Of a stretch of DNA of 64,000 bases, positions 52,558 through 62,791 are shown one piece after another. The DNA comes from Paucibacter sediminis (lineage in GTDB: Bacteria; Pseudomonadota; Gammaproteobacteria; Burkholderiales; Burkholderiaceae_C). Location: NCBI RefSeq assembly GCF_030254645.1, contig NZ_CP116346.1:248001-312000 (forward strand), written 5' to 3'. Position numbers and translations under genes: made by a program. Every line of letters starts with the position of its first letter. The stretch's first letter is position 1. The notes beneath the pieces are model-generated. The model ran no database searches. It saw nothing but the letters and a program-made list of their open reading frames with translations, and was not told the origin of the DNA.

Positions 52558-53473
52558 GGTCCAGGCCCTCGGGCGGGCTGGCCATGTTGGCTTGCGCCGC
52601 GGCGGGCAGCGCCTCGGCACGGCCCGCCAGGTCGCGCGCAAACTGATAGGCCACGCGGCCCGAGCGCGAACCGCGCTCCAGCGCCCACACCAGCGAGGGC
52701 TGGCGCGCCGCTGCGATCTGGGCCTCGTCGAGGCCGAAATGGCTCAGCCATTGCGCCACGATGGCCAGGTATTCCTGCTGGCTGAAGGGGTAGAAGCTGA
52801 CCCACAGGCCGAAGCGCTCGGACAGCGAGATCTTCTCCTCCACCGCCTCGCCCGGGTGCACCTCACCATCCTCGGTGTGCTTGTAGCCGAGGTTGTCGCG
52901 CATCTGCTCGGGCAGCAGGTGGCGGCGGTTGCTGGTGGCGTAGATCAACACGTTGTCGCTGCCGGCGGCGATGGAGCCGTCCAGCATGGACTTGAGCGCC
53001 TTGTAGCCCAGTTCGCCCTCGTCGAAGCTCAAATCGTCGCAGAAGATCACGAAGCGCTCGGGCCGCTCGGCCACCAGATCCACCAGATCGGGCAGCTCCA
53101 CCAGATCGGCCTTGTCCACCTCGATCAGGCGCAGGCCCTGGGCGGCGAATTCGTTCAGGCAGGCCTTGATCAGCGAGCTCTTGCCGGTGCCCTTGGCGCC
53201 CGTCAGCAGCACGTTGTTGGCCGGGCGGCCGGCCACGAACTGCTCGGTATTGCGCATCAGGCGCTGCTTCTGCGGCTCGACCTCCTTGAGGTCCGAGAGG
53301 CGGATGCTCGCCACATGCCGCACCGGCTCCAGCACCATGCGGCCGGCGCGCTTGCGCAGGCGAAAGGCCGTGGAGGCCTGCCAATCGGGGGCCGCAAGCG
53401 GCTGGGGGAGCACGGCTTCGAGCCGGCCAAGCAGCGCCTCGGCGCGTGCCATCAGGTGTTCAACTGCAGACAT
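52550..53473 (-). CDS. DUF815-family AAA ATPase
   Basis: The 307-aa protein has Walker A TGAKGTGKSSLIKACLNEF, FVIFCDDLSFDEGELGYKALKSMLDGSI (Walker B and sensor), and ATSNRRHLLPEQM. A C-terminal helical lid follows (RFGLWVSFYPFSQQEYLAIV). DUF815 proteins are AAA ATPases of unclear duty. The start at 53473 (MSAVEHLMARAEALL) is chosen because upstream codons run into the repeat at 53.5 kb. Confidence 0.88.
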   Translation of the reverse strand: MSAVEHLMARAEALLGRLEAVLPQPLAAPDWQASTAFRLRKRAGRMVLEPVRHVASIRLSDLKEVEPQKQRLMRNTEQFVAGRPANNVLLTGAKGTGKSSLIKACLNEFAAQGLRLIEVDKADLVELPDLVDLVAERPERFVIFCDDLSFDEGELGYKALKSMLDGSIAAGSDNVLIYATSNRRHLLPEQMRDNLGYKHTEDGEVHPGEAVEEKISLSERFGLWVSFYPFSQQEYLAIVAQWLSHFGLDEAQIAAARQPSLVWALERGSRSGRVAYQFARDLAGRAEALPAAAQANMASPPEGLDHV

Positions 53474-53498
53474 TCCGTCAGTGTACGGAATGAACGAG

Positions 53499-53762
53499 GG
53501 CCTGCTAACACTACGCCAATGGGTCGCGTTGTCGGCCAGAAAGGCCGCAGGCAAGGCGCAAACCGCAGCCGGGTTGGACACCCGGCGAGGATTTGCAACG
53601 CGGCCTGCGGTCTTTCTGGCCACAACCCTGCGGGAAGGCGCGTCTCGGCGGGCCACGCGTTGTTGCAACGCTGGCCCGCACGCCAGTGCGGGCGGCGCGC
53701 CGCGCCTAGCTTGGCCCGCTGAGGCGAGCCTTCGCGGCCCATCGGCGTAGTATTAACAGGCC
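53499..53762. repeat. 264-bp palindromic repeat element with 30-bp terminal inverted repeats
   Basis: The ends (53499-53528 and 53733-53762) are inverted repeats with about 26 of 30 matches, including ctacgcc.atggg. Inside, 53528-53552 and 53600-53626 form a second long inverted repeat around ggccagaaag. Further hairpins fill the right half (GCGGGCCA/TGGCCCGC; GCCCGCAC/GTGCGGGC). There is no gene inside. It resembles a MITE or other non-autonomous intergenic repeat. Its right end touches the slmA stop codon. Confidence 0.7.
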
Positions 53763-54407
53763 CTATCGCAGCATGCGCAGCGCGGCTTCCAGTTGCTCGG
53801 TGGGCTGGCGCTTGAAGCCCGAGCGCGCATAGCGCTGCAGGCGGCCGATCACGAAGCTCACCAGCACCGAGGCCTGGGCGTTCGCGTCCACCGTGGGCGT
53901 GGCCGAGCCGCTGGCCTCGGCCGCGCTGCGCAGGCATTGGCGCAGCGAGGATTCGATGCGGTCGAAGAACTGGTTCATGCGCGCCACCAGGCGCTCGTTC
54001 TCGGTCACCAGCGCGTCGCCCACCATCACCCGCGTCATGCCGGGGTTGCGCTCGCCGAACTGCAACAGCACCGAGACGATCTTCTGCGCCTGCGCAAGAC
54101 CTGACCCCTCGCGCTCGGTGATTTGGTTCACCAGGCTGAAGATGCTGGTCTCGATGAATTCGATCAGGCCCTCGAACATCTGCGCCTTGCTGGCGAAATG
54201 CCGGTACAGCGCCGCCTCGCTCACCTCCAGCTTGGCCGCCAGCGCCGCGGTGGTGACGCGCTCGGCGCCGGGCTGCTCCAGCATGCCGGCCAGCACCTGC
54301 AGGATCTGCACGCGGCGCTCGCCCGGGCGCGGGCGCTTGCGCGGCGCGCCGCTGGGGGCAGAAGGCGCGGATTCGGCGTCGCTCAGGTCGTCGGGGGTGG
54401 CGTGCAT
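53763..54407 (-). CDS. slmA: Nucleoid occlusion factor SlmA (TetR fold)
   Basis: SlmA binds DNA sites over the nucleoid and blocks FtsZ there. The 214-aa protein has the TetR helix-turn-helix (RVTTAALAAKLEVSEAALYRHFASKAQMFEGLIEFIE) and the SlmA-type core (SLVNQITEREGSGLAQAQKIVSVLLQFGERNPGMTRVMVGDALVTENERL). An N-terminal Pro/Arg-rich tail precedes it. In betaproteobacteria slmA is near argB, as here. Confidence 0.88.
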   Translation of the reverse strand: MHATPDDLSDAESAPSAPSGAPRKRPRPGERRVQILQVLAGMLEQPGAERVTTAALAAKLEVSEAALYRHFASKAQMFEGLIEFIETSIFSLVNQITEREGSGLAQAQKIVSVLLQFGERNPGMTRVMVGDALVTENERLVARMNQFFDRIESSLRQCLRSAAEASGSATPTVDANAQASVLVSFVIGRLQRYARSGFKRQPTEQLEAALRMLR

Positions 54408-54476
54408 CGGCTCGGTGCGCTGGCGCGGGTTGGGTGCGCCGATTCTGGCATAGGCGCCCGGCCCCGCCCCGAAACG

Positions 54477-55157
54477 TCAGTCGCGCAGCCAGCCGAGGCG
54501 GCGCGCCTCGTAGATCGCCTCGACCTTGGAGCGCACCTGCAGCTTGCGGTAGGTGCGCTTCACATAGGTCATGATGGTGTGCGGCGAGACGCTCATGAAC
54601 TGGGCGATCTCGTCGAAGGTGAAGCCCTTGGCGGCCAGGTGCAGCACGCGCGATTCCTGCTCGGACAGCGCCACCACGGTCTCGTCGTCCAGCGGCAGGG
54701 TGCCGGTATCGGGCGCCGGGCCATGGCCGGCCTGGGGTGCCAGCCGCATCAGCAGGCGGCGTGCGATCACCGGGCTGATGGGGCTGCCGCCGGCGCGCAG
54801 GGAGCGCAACTGGCCCGGCAGATCCAGCGCCAGGCTGTCCTTCAGCAGATAGCCGGTGGCGCCGGCCTCGATGCTGGAGAGCACATGCTGCTCGTCGCCG
54901 AACACCGAGATCACCATCACCTCGCACTCGGGCATGGTGTGGGCGGCATGGCGTATCAGCTCGATGCCGCTGCCGCCGGGCAGGTCCAGGTCGACCAGCA
55001 GCACATCGGGCCGGGTCTGGTCGAACAGCTTGCGCCCCTGCGGCAGGTCGGTGGCGATGCCCAGCAAGCGTATATCCGGCGCCTTCTCGAGCGCGTGCGC
55101 GAATGCCTCTCGGAACCTGAGTTGGTCTTCAACGATCAGAACACTGAACAATGACAT
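54477..55157 (-). CDS. NarL/LuxR-type response regulator
   Basis: The 226-aa protein has a receiver domain (VLIVEDQ at 7-12, phospho-acceptor Asp 56 in VLLVDLDLPG, Lys in YLLKDSL) and a C-terminal LuxR helix-turn-helix (LSEQESRVLHLAAKGFTFDEIAQFMSVSPHTIMTYVKRTYRKLQV). No histidine kinase gene is beside it, so the partner is elsewhere. The target genes are unknown. Confidence 0.9.
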   Translation of the reverse strand: MSLFSVLIVEDQLRFREAFAHALEKAPDIRLLGIATDLPQGRKLFDQTRPDVLLVDLDLPGGSGIELIRHAAHTMPECEVMVISVFGDEQHVLSSIEAGATGYLLKDSLALDLPGQLRSLRAGGSPISPVIARRLLMRLAPQAGHGPAPDTGTLPLDDETVVALSEQESRVLHLAAKGFTFDEIAQFMSVSPHTIMTYVKRTYRKLQVRSKVEAIYEARRLGWLRD

Positions 55158-55291
55158 GCGAGGGTCGCCACGTGATGGAACCCCATTCTGGCAGCGGCAG
55201 CGGTGCCTGCAATCCCACGCTTAGAGGAGCGTAGCTTCCCTGCCCCACGGCGGTTTGCCCCAGGGCGCCGGCGGCACCGGCACGGCGATAC

Positions 55292-55993
55292 TCAGCGCCC
55301 GCACTCCTCTGGCCGCAGCGCGCCCAGGCTGGCGATGCGCTGGCGCACATAGACGGGCCTGCGCTTGAGCGCAAGCCCGGCCTCGGGCCCATGCGTCGAG
55401 CGTGCGGCCCAGCGCTGCATCCAGGCCGTGCCCATGCCCAGGCCATGCGCCGTCTTCTGGTGGATCAGGGTGTCCTCCACCAGGATGCAGCGCCAGGGCG
55501 GCACCTTCAGCCTGGCCGCGATGTAGCGGAACATGCGCCGGTCCGGCTTGGGGCGCAGCTCGCCGAACATGGCCATGTGCTCCAGCGCCAGCACGCTGTC
55601 GAAGCAGCGCCGCATCTTCAGGGCCTTCAGCACGCGCAGCGCATAGGCCAGCGGCGCGTTCGTCAGCAGCACCTTGCGCCCCTTCAGCCGCTTCAGCGCG
55701 GCCAGGTCATGGGCATGGGTGTGCAGGCCGCCCTCCAGGCCCGGCAGGGCATGCGTGACGCGCAGGAAGTGCGCGGCGTCCACGCCGTGGTGCCGCACCA
55801 GGCCGATCAGGGTGGCGCCGTAGCGGGCCCAGTACTGGGCGCGCAGCCGGTTCGCCTCGGCCGTGTCGACGCCCAGCTCCCGCTCGATATAGCGCGTCAT
55901 CGCCACATTGAGCGCACCGAACACCTCGTGCGAGGCGTTGTGCAGGGTATTGTCGAGGTCGAAGAGCCAGACCGGCTGGCGGCGCTTGCTCAA
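55292..55993 (-). CDS. HAD-family pyrimidine 5'-nucleotidase
   Basis: The 233-aa protein has the HAD motifs: WLFDLDNTLHNAS (motif I with nucleophile Asp), KVLLTNAPLAYALRVLKALK (motif II) and PKPDRRMFRYIAARLKVPPWRCILVEDTLIHQKTAHGLGM (motifs III and IV). It belongs to the pyrimidine nucleotidase group often placed between slmA and argB. The start (MSKRRQPVW) almost touches the argB stop, so the two are co-transcribed. Confidence 0.88.
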   Translation of the reverse strand: MSKRRQPVWLFDLDNTLHNASHEVFGALNVAMTRYIERELGVDTAEANRLRAQYWARYGATLIGLVRHHGVDAAHFLRVTHALPGLEGGLHTHAHDLAALKRLKGRKVLLTNAPLAYALRVLKALKMRRCFDSVLALEHMAMFGELRPKPDRRMFRYIAARLKVPPWRCILVEDTLIHQKTAHGLGMGTAWMQRWAARSTHGPEAGLALKRRPVYVRQRIASLGALRPEECGR

Positions 55994-55994
55994 C

Positions 55995-56906
55995 TCAGTG
56001 AGACCGGATCATGGTGCCGTAGGCCTGGTCGCTCAGGATCTCCAGCAGCATCGAGTGCGGCACGCGGCCGTCGATGATGTGCACCGCGTTCACGCCGCTC
56101 TTGGCCGCGTCCAGCGCCGAGGCGATCTTGGGCAGCATGCCACCGGAGAGCGTGCCGTCGGCGAACAGGCCGTCGATCTCGCGCGCCGACAGGTCGGTGA
56201 GCAAGTTGCCGGCCTTGTCCAGCACGCCGGGGGTGTTGGTCAGCAGCACCAGCTTCTCGGCCTTCAGCACCTCGGCCAGCTTGCCGGCCACCACATCGGC
56301 ATTGATGTTGTAGCTCTCGTTGTGCTCGCCAAAGCCGATCGGGCTGATCACCGGGATGAACTGGTCGTCCTGCAGCGCCTTCACCACGCTGGGGTCGATG
56401 CTGACGATGTCGCCCACCTGGCCGACATCGTGCTCCTTGGCGGGGTCGTCCTTGTCCACCATCTTGAGCTTCTTGGCGCGGATCATGCCGCCGTCGCGGC
56501 CGGTCAGGCCCACGGCCTTGCCGCCGGCCACATTGATCAGGCCCACGATGTCCTGCTGCACCTGGCCGGCCAGCACCCACTCGACCACTTCCATGGTCTC
56601 CTCGTCGGTGACGCGCATGCCCTGGATGAAGTGGCCCTTCTTGCCCAGGCGGCTCAGCGCGCCCTCGATCTGCGGGCCGCCGCCATGCACCACCACCGGG
56701 TTCAGGCCCACCAGCTTGAGCAGCACCACGTCCTCGGCAAAGTCCTGCTGCAGGGCCGGGTCGGTCATGGCGTTGCCACCGTACTTGATGACGATGGTCT
56801 TGCCGTGGTACTTGCGGATATAGGGCAGGGCCTGCGAGAGGATCTCGGCCTTCTCGCGCGGGGCGATGTGGGAGACGTCCGTCTGGTGCTGTGCTTCTTG
56901 GCTCAT
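55995..56906 (-). CDS. argB: Acetylglutamate kinase ArgB
   Basis: ArgB phosphorylates N-acetylglutamate, the second step of arginine synthesis and a control point. The 303-aa protein has [34 protein letters not shown], and [33 protein letters not shown]. The start at 56906 ([32 protein letters not shown] region) is the family form. argJ of the same pathway lies at the other end of the window. Confidence 0.96.
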   Translation of the reverse strand: MSQEAQHQTDVSHIAPREKAEILSQALPYIRKYHGKTIVIKYGGNAMTDPALQQDFAEDVVLLKLVGLNPVVVHGGGPQIEGALSRLGKKGHFIQGMRVTDEETMEVVEWVLAGQVQQDIVGLINVAGGKAVGLTGRDGGMIRAKKLKMVDKDDPAKEHDVGQVGDIVSIDPSVVKALQDDQFIPVISPIGFGEHNESYNINADVVAGKLAEVLKAEKLVLLTNTPGVLDKAGNLLTDLSAREIDGLFADGTLSGGMLPKIASALDAAKSGVNAVHIIDGRVPHSMLLEILSDQAYGTMIRSH

Positions 56907-57001
56907 GATGATGCGCTGGATCAAAAGGCGTGGATGGGGCTGCCGCAGATTGTAGGACCCGCCCCCTGCGTCGGCGGCTCCCGGCCGCGGCCGCGGCGAC
57001 A

Positions 57002-57901
57002 ATGCCGGCCATGCAAGTCAGCTCCTATCTGCGCATCTCGGTGGGCGTCGCCCTGGTGACCATCGCCCTCAAGACCGGCGCCTGGTGGTGGACCGATTCG
57101 GTCAGCCTCTTGTCCGACGCGATGGAATCGCTGGTCAACCTGGCCGGTGCGATCTTCGCCCTCGCGATGGTGACGGTGGCGCAGCGCCCGCCCGACGAAG
57201 ACCACCCCTTCGGCCACCACAAGGCCGAGTACTTCTCCAGCGGCTTCGAGGGCGTGCTGATCCTGGCCGCCGCCGCCGGCATCATCTGGGCCGCCGTGCA
57301 CCGCCTGCTGGCCCCGCAACCGGTGGAGGCACTGGGTTTCGGCATTGCGCTCTCGCTGCTGAGCTCGGCCCTCAACGGCGGCCTGGCCTGGGCGATGCTG
57401 CGCAAGGCCCGCGAGCACCGCTCGATGGCGCTGGAGGCGGATGCGCGCCACCTCTTCACCGACGTCTGGACCTCGGCCGGCGTGGTGGCCGGCCTGCTGG
57501 GCGTGATGGCCACCGGCTGGCTCTGGCTGGACCCGCTGCTGGCGATGCTGGTGGCGCTCAACATCATGCGCGAGGGTGCGCTGCTGATCTGGAAGTCCAC
57601 CGACGGCCTGATGGACCAGGCCCTGGACGCCGAGTCGCGCGCCGCCATCCAGCAGGTGCTGGACGACTTTGCCCACCAGACCATCCGCTTCGACCATATC
57701 GCCACGCGCTGCGCCGGCCAGCGCCGCTTCGTCGACCTGCACATGCACATGCCCGCGGCCTGGAGCCTGGGGCGCGCCGCCGCGGTGCGCACCTCGGTCG
57801 AGCAGGCACTGATGAGCGCCGTGCCCGGCCTGCGCGCCACCATCCAGCTGCTGCCGATGGACGTGGAAGCCCATTTCGACGACCCGAAGGACCTGCTGTG
57901 A
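57002..57901 (+). CDS. Cation diffusion facilitator transporter
   Basis: The 299-aa membrane protein exports divalent metals such as Zn or Fe by proton antiport. It has [23 protein letters not shown] (helix 2 metal site SDAxE), [21 protein letters not shown], and [22 protein letters not shown] (helix 5, HxxxD). A cytoplasmic C-domain follows (VDLHMHMP). The start is 57002 or 57011. Its TGA overlaps the GTG start of dtd. Confidence 0.92.
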   Translation: MPAMQVSSYLRISVGVALVTIALKTGAWWWTDSVSLLSDAMESLVNLAGAIFALAMVTVAQRPPDEDHPFGHHKAEYFSSGFEGVLILAAAAGIIWAAVHRLLAPQPVEALGFGIALSLLSSALNGGLAWAMLRKAREHRSMALEADARHLFTDVWTSAGVVAGLLGVMATGWLWLDPLLAMLVALNIMREGALLIWKSTDGLMDQALDAESRAAIQQVLDDFAHQTIRFDHIATRCAGQRRFVDLHMHMPAAWSLGRAAAVRTSVEQALMSAVPGLRATIQLLPMDVEAHFDDPKDLL

Positions 57902-58341
57902 TCGGCCTGGTGCAGCGCGTCAAGCAGGCCCGCGTGGACGTGGCCGGCCAGACCATCGGCGCGATCGGCCCCGGCCTCTTGCTGCTGGTCTGCGCCGAGC
58001 CGGGCGATGGCGAGGCCCAGGCCGAGAAGCTCATCGCCAAGCTGCTCAAGCTGCGCATCTTCAGCGACGCGGCCGGCAAGATGAACCTGAGCCTGCAGGA
58101 CGTGGACGGCGGCCTCCTGATCGTGTCGCAGTTCACCCTGGCGGCCGACCTGGCCGGCGGCAACCGCCCCAGCTTCAGTGGCGCGGCCGGCCCCGAACTG
58201 GGCCGCAAGCTCTACGAGCATTGCCTGACTTTTGCCCGCGCCCGGCATGGCTTGGTACAAAGCGGCGAGTTCGGGGCCGACATGCAGGTGAGCCTCGTCA
58301 ACGACGGCCCCGTCACCATCCCGATGCGCATCATCAATTGA
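57898..58341 (+). CDS. dtd: D-aminoacyl-tRNA deacylase
   Basis: Dtd removes D-amino acids wrongly attached to tRNA. The 147-aa protein has [65 protein letters not shown] and the cross-subunit motif NDGPVTI. It uses a GTG start that overlaps the transporter stop (GTGA), so it is translationally coupled. Confidence 0.95.
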   Translation: MIGLVQRVKQARVDVAGQTIGAIGPGLLLLVCAEPGDGEAQAEKLIAKLLKLRIFSDAAGKMNLSLQDVDGGLLIVSQFTLAADLAGGNRPSFSGAAGPELGRKLYEHCLTFARARHGLVQSGEFGADMQVSLVNDGPVTIPMRIIN

Positions 58342-58358
58342 CCGAGGAGACCCGCGCC

Positions 58359-58748
58359 ATGATCAGCTACGCCACCCTGGGCAGCAACAACCGCCAGGCC
58401 GCCAAGACCTTTTACGACGCCGTGCTGCAGCCCCTGGGCATGAAGGCCAGCTATGCGGACGACGACTTCGTCGGCTACGGCCCCGACGCGCCCGATGCCA
58501 AGACCCAGCTGTGGATCTGCAAGCCCTACAACGGCCTGGACGCCAGCGCCGGCAATGGCAGCATGCTGGCCCTGGAAGCCAGCACGCGCACCCAGGTGGA
58601 CGCCGCCCATGCCGCCGCACTGGCCCAGGGCGGCCGCAGCGAGGGCGCGCCCGGCCTGCGCGAGGCCTATGGGCCGAACTTCTACGCGGCCTATTTCCGC
58701 GATCTGGACGGCAACAAGCTGGCGCTGGTATGCCGCGCCGAGGCTTGA
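58359..58748 (+). CDS. VOC/glyoxalase-like protein
   Basis: The 129-aa protein has the vicinal-oxygen-chelate pattern: ISYATLGSNNRQAAKTFYDAVLQPLGMKAS and AAYFRDLDGNKLALVCR. Members bind or modify small molecules through a metal centre; the substrate is unknown. It follows dtd by 17 bp with GGAG ahead of the ATG, so it probably ends the transporter-dtd operon. Confidence 0.85.
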   Translation: MISYATLGSNNRQAAKTFYDAVLQPLGMKASYADDDFVGYGPDAPDAKTQLWICKPYNGLDASAGNGSMLALEASTRTQVDAAHAAALAQGGRSEGAPGLREAYGPNFYAAYFRDLDGNKLALVCRAEA

Positions 58749-58768
58749 GCGTCGTCAGCCGCCGCTAG

Positions 58769-59737
58769 TCAATCGGCGTACTGCCCCGCCGCCTTGATGA
58801 CGGGGCCCCATTTGTTGATCTCGGCCTCGACGAACTTCTTGTGATCGGCCGGGTTGTTGCGGGCGTCGTTGACGATCACCGCGCCCAGGGCTTCCTGGCG
58901 CTTGTGGAAGTCGGCGTCCTTGAGGGCCGTCTTCAGCGCGGTGTTGAGCTTGTCCAGCACCGGCTTGGGCGTGCCCTTGGGCGCGTAGACGCCATGCCAG
59001 ATCGAGACGTTGAAGCCCTTCAGGCCCATCTCGTCCAGCGTCGGCAGCTTGGCCAGCGCGGGCGCCGTGAGGCGCTTGCTGGTGGTGACCGCATAGGCCT
59101 TGACCTTGCCGCTTTCGATCTGGCTGCTGGTGTTGGTGGTCTGGTCGCACATCAGGTCCACCTGGCCGCCGATCAGGTCGGTCATGGCCGGGCCGGTGCC
59201 CTTGTAGGGCACGGTGGTCATGTCCACCTTCAGGGTGCTCTGGAACAGCAGGCCGCACAGATGCGACGCCGAGCCCAGGCCGGCATTGGCGAGGTTGATC
59301 TTGCCCTGGTTGGCCGCGATCCACTTGCTCAGCTCGGCATAGTTGCTGGCCGCCATGCTGGGCTTGGCGATCAGGGTCATCGGCACCTCGTTGACCAGGC
59401 CCAGGTACTCGAAGTCGTCCAGGGTCTTGTACTGCATATTGCGGTACAAGGCCGGCGAGGTCGACATGCCGATGTGGTGCAAGAGGATGGTGTAGCCATC
59501 CGGCGCCGCCTTGGCCACCTTGGTCGCCCCCAGGGTGCCGCCGGCACCGCCCACGTTCTCGATCACCAGCGTGGCGTTGAGGGGCTTGCGCAGGGCCTCG
59601 GCCAGATCACGCGCCACCTTGTCGGTGGGGCCGCCGGCCGCGAAGGGCACGACGATGGTGATGGGTTTTTCCGGGTACTCGGCCCAGGCGGCGGTGGTGC
59701 CCAGGGCCGCCAGGCAGGCGAGCAGCAGTTTGTTCAT
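58769..59737 (-). CDS. Bug/TctC-family periplasmic solute receptor
   Basis: The 322-aa protein has a signal peptide (MNKLLLACLAALGTTAAWAE) and the Bug pattern: YPEKPITIVVPFAAGGPTDKVARDLAEALRKPL, VVENVGGAGGTLGATKVAKAAPDGYTILLHHIG and LANAGLGSASHLCGLLFQ. Such receptors feed TctAB-type carboxylate transporters or sense carboxylates; very many paralogues occur in Burkholderiales. No transporter membrane genes are next to it. It is divergent from the chemoreceptor gene. Confidence 0.93.
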   Translation of the reverse strand: MNKLLLACLAALGTTAAWAEYPEKPITIVVPFAAGGPTDKVARDLAEALRKPLNATLVIENVGGAGGTLGATKVAKAAPDGYTILLHHIGMSTSPALYRNMQYKTLDDFEYLGLVNEVPMTLIAKPSMAASNYAELSKWIAANQGKINLANAGLGSASHLCGLLFQSTLKVDMTTVPYKGTGPAMTDLIGGQVDLMCDQTTNTSSQIESGKVKAYAVTTSKRLTAPALAKLPTLDEMGLKGFNVSIWHGVYAPKGTPKPVLDKLNTALKTALKDADFHKRQEALGAVIVNDARNNPADHKKFVEAEINKWGPVIKAAGQYAD

Positions 59738-59902
59738 GTTGCCTCAACGATGGTAGGGGTGAAGCCGCATGCTAGGTCCGCCCGGCGAGGCCGTTGTTAC
59801 GGAAACTACGTAAGCTCAACTTCCCGCCCGCCCTGCCGATAAGACCTTGGATAAGCGTCCGTCCGGATGCAATCCACAAAACATCGGCTGGGGTGACGAG
59901 AC

Positions 59903-61492
59903 ATGGGCATGCACAAGTTGAAGATGTCGGTAGGCCGCAGGCTGGCGCTGAGCTTCGGGGCCGTACTGGCCCTGCTGCTGCTGCTGGCGGTGCTGGCGGC
60001 GCTGCAGATGCGCTCGGTGGGTGCCAGGGTCGAACAGCTGGTGCAGGTCAACAACGCCAAGAGCGCCCAGGCCAACAGCATGCTGCATGCCATCAACGAG
60101 ATGGCCATCCAGGCCCGCTCGGTGACCCTGCTAACCGACGTCAAGGAGATCGACGCCGAGGTCAAGGTGCTGAACGCCGCGGTGGAGCGCTACAAGGGCA
60201 TCGAGAGCAAGCTGGCGGACCTGATGTCGCAGCAGGGCGATGCCGATGAGCAGGCGCTGATGAAGGCGGTGCAGGAGGGCGCGGCCAAGACCATCCCCCT
60301 GCTGCAGCGCGCCGCCAAGGAGGGCCAGGACGGCGCCAATATCGAGGCCACCCTGACCCTCACCCAGGCCGTCAAGCCGGTGGAGACCGCCTGGCGGCGC
60401 AAGGTCACCGAGATCGTCGAGGCGCAGGAGCGCATGAGCCAAGCGGCCAGCGTCGAGATCTCGGCCGGCGCCCGTCAGTCCCTGTGGGTGCTGGGCCTGC
60501 TGAGCCTGGCCGCGCTGGCGGTGGGCACCCTGCTGGCCTGGCGCATCACGCGCAGCATCAAGCGCCCGGTGGACCGCGCCATCGTGGTGGCCGAGCGCAT
60601 CGCCCAGGGCGATCTGTCATCCAGCTTCGTGCCCGAGTCCGACGACGAGCTGGGCCAACTGCTGGCCGGCCTGGCCGCGATGCAGGACAAGCTGCGCGAG
60701 CTGGTGGGCGAGATCCGCCACACCGCGGAATCGATCCAGACCGCCAGCCAGGAGGTGGCCAGCGGCAATCTGGATCTGTCGCAGCGCACCGAGCAGACCG
60801 CCAGCAGCCTGCAGACCTCGGCCTCGCAGATGGAGCAGCTCACCGGCACGGTGCGCCAGTCCGCCGACTCGGCGGCCCAGGCCAACCAGCTCGCGCATTC
60901 GGCCGCCCAGGTGGCCACGCGCGGCGGCCAGGTGGTGGGCGAGGTGGTCACCACCATGGACAGCATCAGCCACAGCGCGCGCAAGATCGGCGACATCATC
61001 GGCGTGATCGACGGCATCGCCTTCCAGACCAATATCCTGGCGCTGAATGCCGCGGTGGAGGCGGCGCGCGCCGGCGAACAGGGCCGCGGCTTCGCGGTGG
61101 TGGCCAGCGAGGTGCGTTCGCTGGCGCAGCGCTCGGCCGAGGCGGCCAAGGAGATCAAGACCCTGATCGGCCACAGCCTCGAGAACGTCGACGCCGGCGC
61201 ACGCCTGGTGGGCGACGCCGGCAGCACCATGCAGGAGATCGTCAGCAGCGTGCAGCGCGTGGCCGACATCATCGGCGAGGTGACCGCCTCCTCCGGCGAG
61301 CAGAGCCAGGGCCTGACGCGCGTGAATCAGGCCGTCTCGCAACTGGACCAGATGACGCAGCAGAACGCCGCGCTGGTGGAAGAGTCCGCCGCCGCGGCGG
61401 AATCGCTGAAGGATCAGTCGCTGCGCCTGGGCGGCCTGGTGCAGGCCTTCGTCCTCAGCCGCGAGGATCGCGAGCGCCTCGGGCGCGGCTGA
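59903..61492 (+). CDS. Methyl-accepting chemotaxis protein
   Basis: The 529-aa receptor has an N-terminal membrane helix ([21 protein letters not shown]), a four-helix periplasmic sensor (about 40-190), a second helix ([20 protein letters not shown]), a HAMP domain ([22 protein letters not shown]) and the signalling hairpin ([43 protein letters not shown]). It lacks a C-terminal CheR/CheB tethering pentapeptide. The ligand is unknown; a carboxylate is possible, given the divergent Bug gene. Confidence 0.95.
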   Translation: MGMHKLKMSVGRRLALSFGAVLALLLLLAVLAALQMRSVGARVEQLVQVNNAKSAQANSMLHAINEMAIQARSVTLLTDVKEIDAEVKVLNAAVERYKGIESKLADLMSQQGDADEQALMKAVQEGAAKTIPLLQRAAKEGQDGANIEATLTLTQAVKPVETAWRRKVTEIVEAQERMSQAASVEISAGARQSLWVLGLLSLAALAVGTLLAWRITRSIKRPVDRAIVVAERIAQGDLSSSFVPESDDELGQLLAGLAAMQDKLRELVGEIRHTAESIQTASQEVASGNLDLSQRTEQTASSLQTSASQMEQLTGTVRQSADSAAQANQLAHSAAQVATRGGQVVGEVVTTMDSISHSARKIGDIIGVIDGIAFQTNILALNAAVEAARAGEQGRGFAVVASEVRSLAQRSAEAAKEIKTLIGHSLENVDAGARLVGDAGSTMQEIVSSVQRVADIIGEVTASSGEQSQGLTRVNQAVSQLDQMTQQNAALVEESAAAAESLKDQSLRLGGLVQAFVLSREDRERLGRG

Positions 61493-62791
61493 TCATTCGT
61501 ATTTGCGCGCGTCCTCGATCACGCGCCCGTCATTGGGCAGGCTGCCGGGCGCCACGAAGCGCACCTCGGCGCGCAGCTTGGTGATGTCGCGCGCCGCGGC
61601 GGCCACGCGCTCGGCCAGGCCCTCGGGCGCTGCGTCGGGCCCACCGGCCAGCTCCAGCAGCAGGCTCATGCGGTCGTTCGCCATCTCGCCCTCCACCACC
61701 AGGCGCGCGCGGCCCAGCTCGGGGAAGCGTTTACGCAGCTCGCCCACCTGGGAGGCATGCACGAACATGCCGCGCACCTTGGCGCTCTGGTCGGCCCGGC
61801 CCATCCAGCCCTTGATGCGCTGATTGCTGCGGCCCGTGGGGCAGCGGCCCGGCAGCACTGCGGAGAGGTCGCCGGTGCCGAAGCGCACCAGCGGGTAGTC
61901 GGGGTTGAGGGTGGTGACCACCAGCTCGCCCACCTCGCCCTCGGGCACCGGGTCGCCGGTGCCGGGACGCACGATCTCGACGATCACGCCCTCGTCCAGC
62001 ACCAGGCCCTCGCGCGCCGCGGTCTCGTAGGCGATCAGGCCGATGTCGGCGGTGGCATAGCACTGGTAGCCCTGCACGCCGCGCTCGGCGAGCCAGTCGC
62101 GCAGCGAGGGCGGGAAGGCCTCGCCGCTCACCAGCGCCTTGGCAAATGAAAGGCGCTGGCCCTGCTCCGCCGCCTTGTCGAGCAGGATCTTCAGAAAGCT
62201 GGGCGTGCCGATATAGCCCTGCGGGCGCAGCTCGGCCACCGCCTGCAGCTGCATCTCGGTATTGCCCACGCCGCCCGGGAACACCGTGCAGCCGAGCGCA
62301 TGGGCGCCGGTTTCCATCATCGAACCGGCCGGCGTGAGGTGGTAGCTGAAGCTGTTGTGGATCAGCTCGCCGCTGCGAAAGCCCGCCGCATGGATGGCAC
62401 GCGCCACGCGCCAGTAGTCGCTCGCATGGCCCTCGGGCTCGTAAATCGTGCCGGGCGATTGGAACACCCGCTTGGCGCCGCTGCTGCGCACGCAGCCGGC
62501 CCAGCCGATGGCGGAGAAACCGCCGAACACATCGCGGCCCTCCTGCAGCTGGCGCCGGGCCTGCTGGCGCTCCAGCAGCTCGTGCTTGCGCGTCACCGGC
62601 AGGCGCGCCAGCGCGGCGCGGCTGTCGACGCCGGCGGCGTCCACCCCCGCCAGCAACTCGGCGAAGGCCGGCGCCTGCCGCTGCGCATGGGCGATCTGCC
62701 GCGGCAGCGCCGCCAGCAGCGCGGCCTCGCGCTCGGCCGGGTCGCGCGCCTCGAGGGCGTCGTGGAAGGTGGTGCTATCGCTGATGCTCAT
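61493..62791 (-). CDS. Phenylacetate-CoA ligase-like enzyme
   Basis: The 432-aa protein is an adenylate-forming enzyme of the PaaK type. It has SSGAKRVFQSPGTIYEPEGHASDYWRVARAIHAAGF, YIGTPSFLKILLDK, YQCYATADIGLIAYE, GEVGELVVTTLNPDYPLVRFGTGDLS and a C-terminal domain ending VIEDARKYE. It would activate an aromatic or related acid with CoA. In Burkholderiales it often accompanies branched-chain/aromatic acid ABC transporters, as livF here. Its stop abuts the MCP stop and its start overlaps the 97-aa gene by 4 bp. Confidence 0.9.
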   Translation of the reverse strand: MSISDSTTFHDALEARDPAEREAALLAALPRQIAHAQRQAPAFAELLAGVDAAGVDSRAALARLPVTRKHELLERQQARRQLQEGRDVFGGFSAIGWAGCVRSSGAKRVFQSPGTIYEPEGHASDYWRVARAIHAAGFRSGELIHNSFSYHLTPAGSMMETGAHALGCTVFPGGVGNTEMQLQAVAELRPQGYIGTPSFLKILLDKAAEQGQRLSFAKALVSGEAFPPSLRDWLAERGVQGYQCYATADIGLIAYETAAREGLVLDEGVIVEIVRPGTGDPVPEGEVGELVVTTLNPDYPLVRFGTGDLSAVLPGRCPTGRSNQRIKGWMGRADQSAKVRGMFVHASQVGELRKRFPELGRARLVVEGEMANDRMSLLLELAGGPDAAPEGLAERVAAAARDITKLRAEVRFVAPGSLPNDGRVIEDARKYE

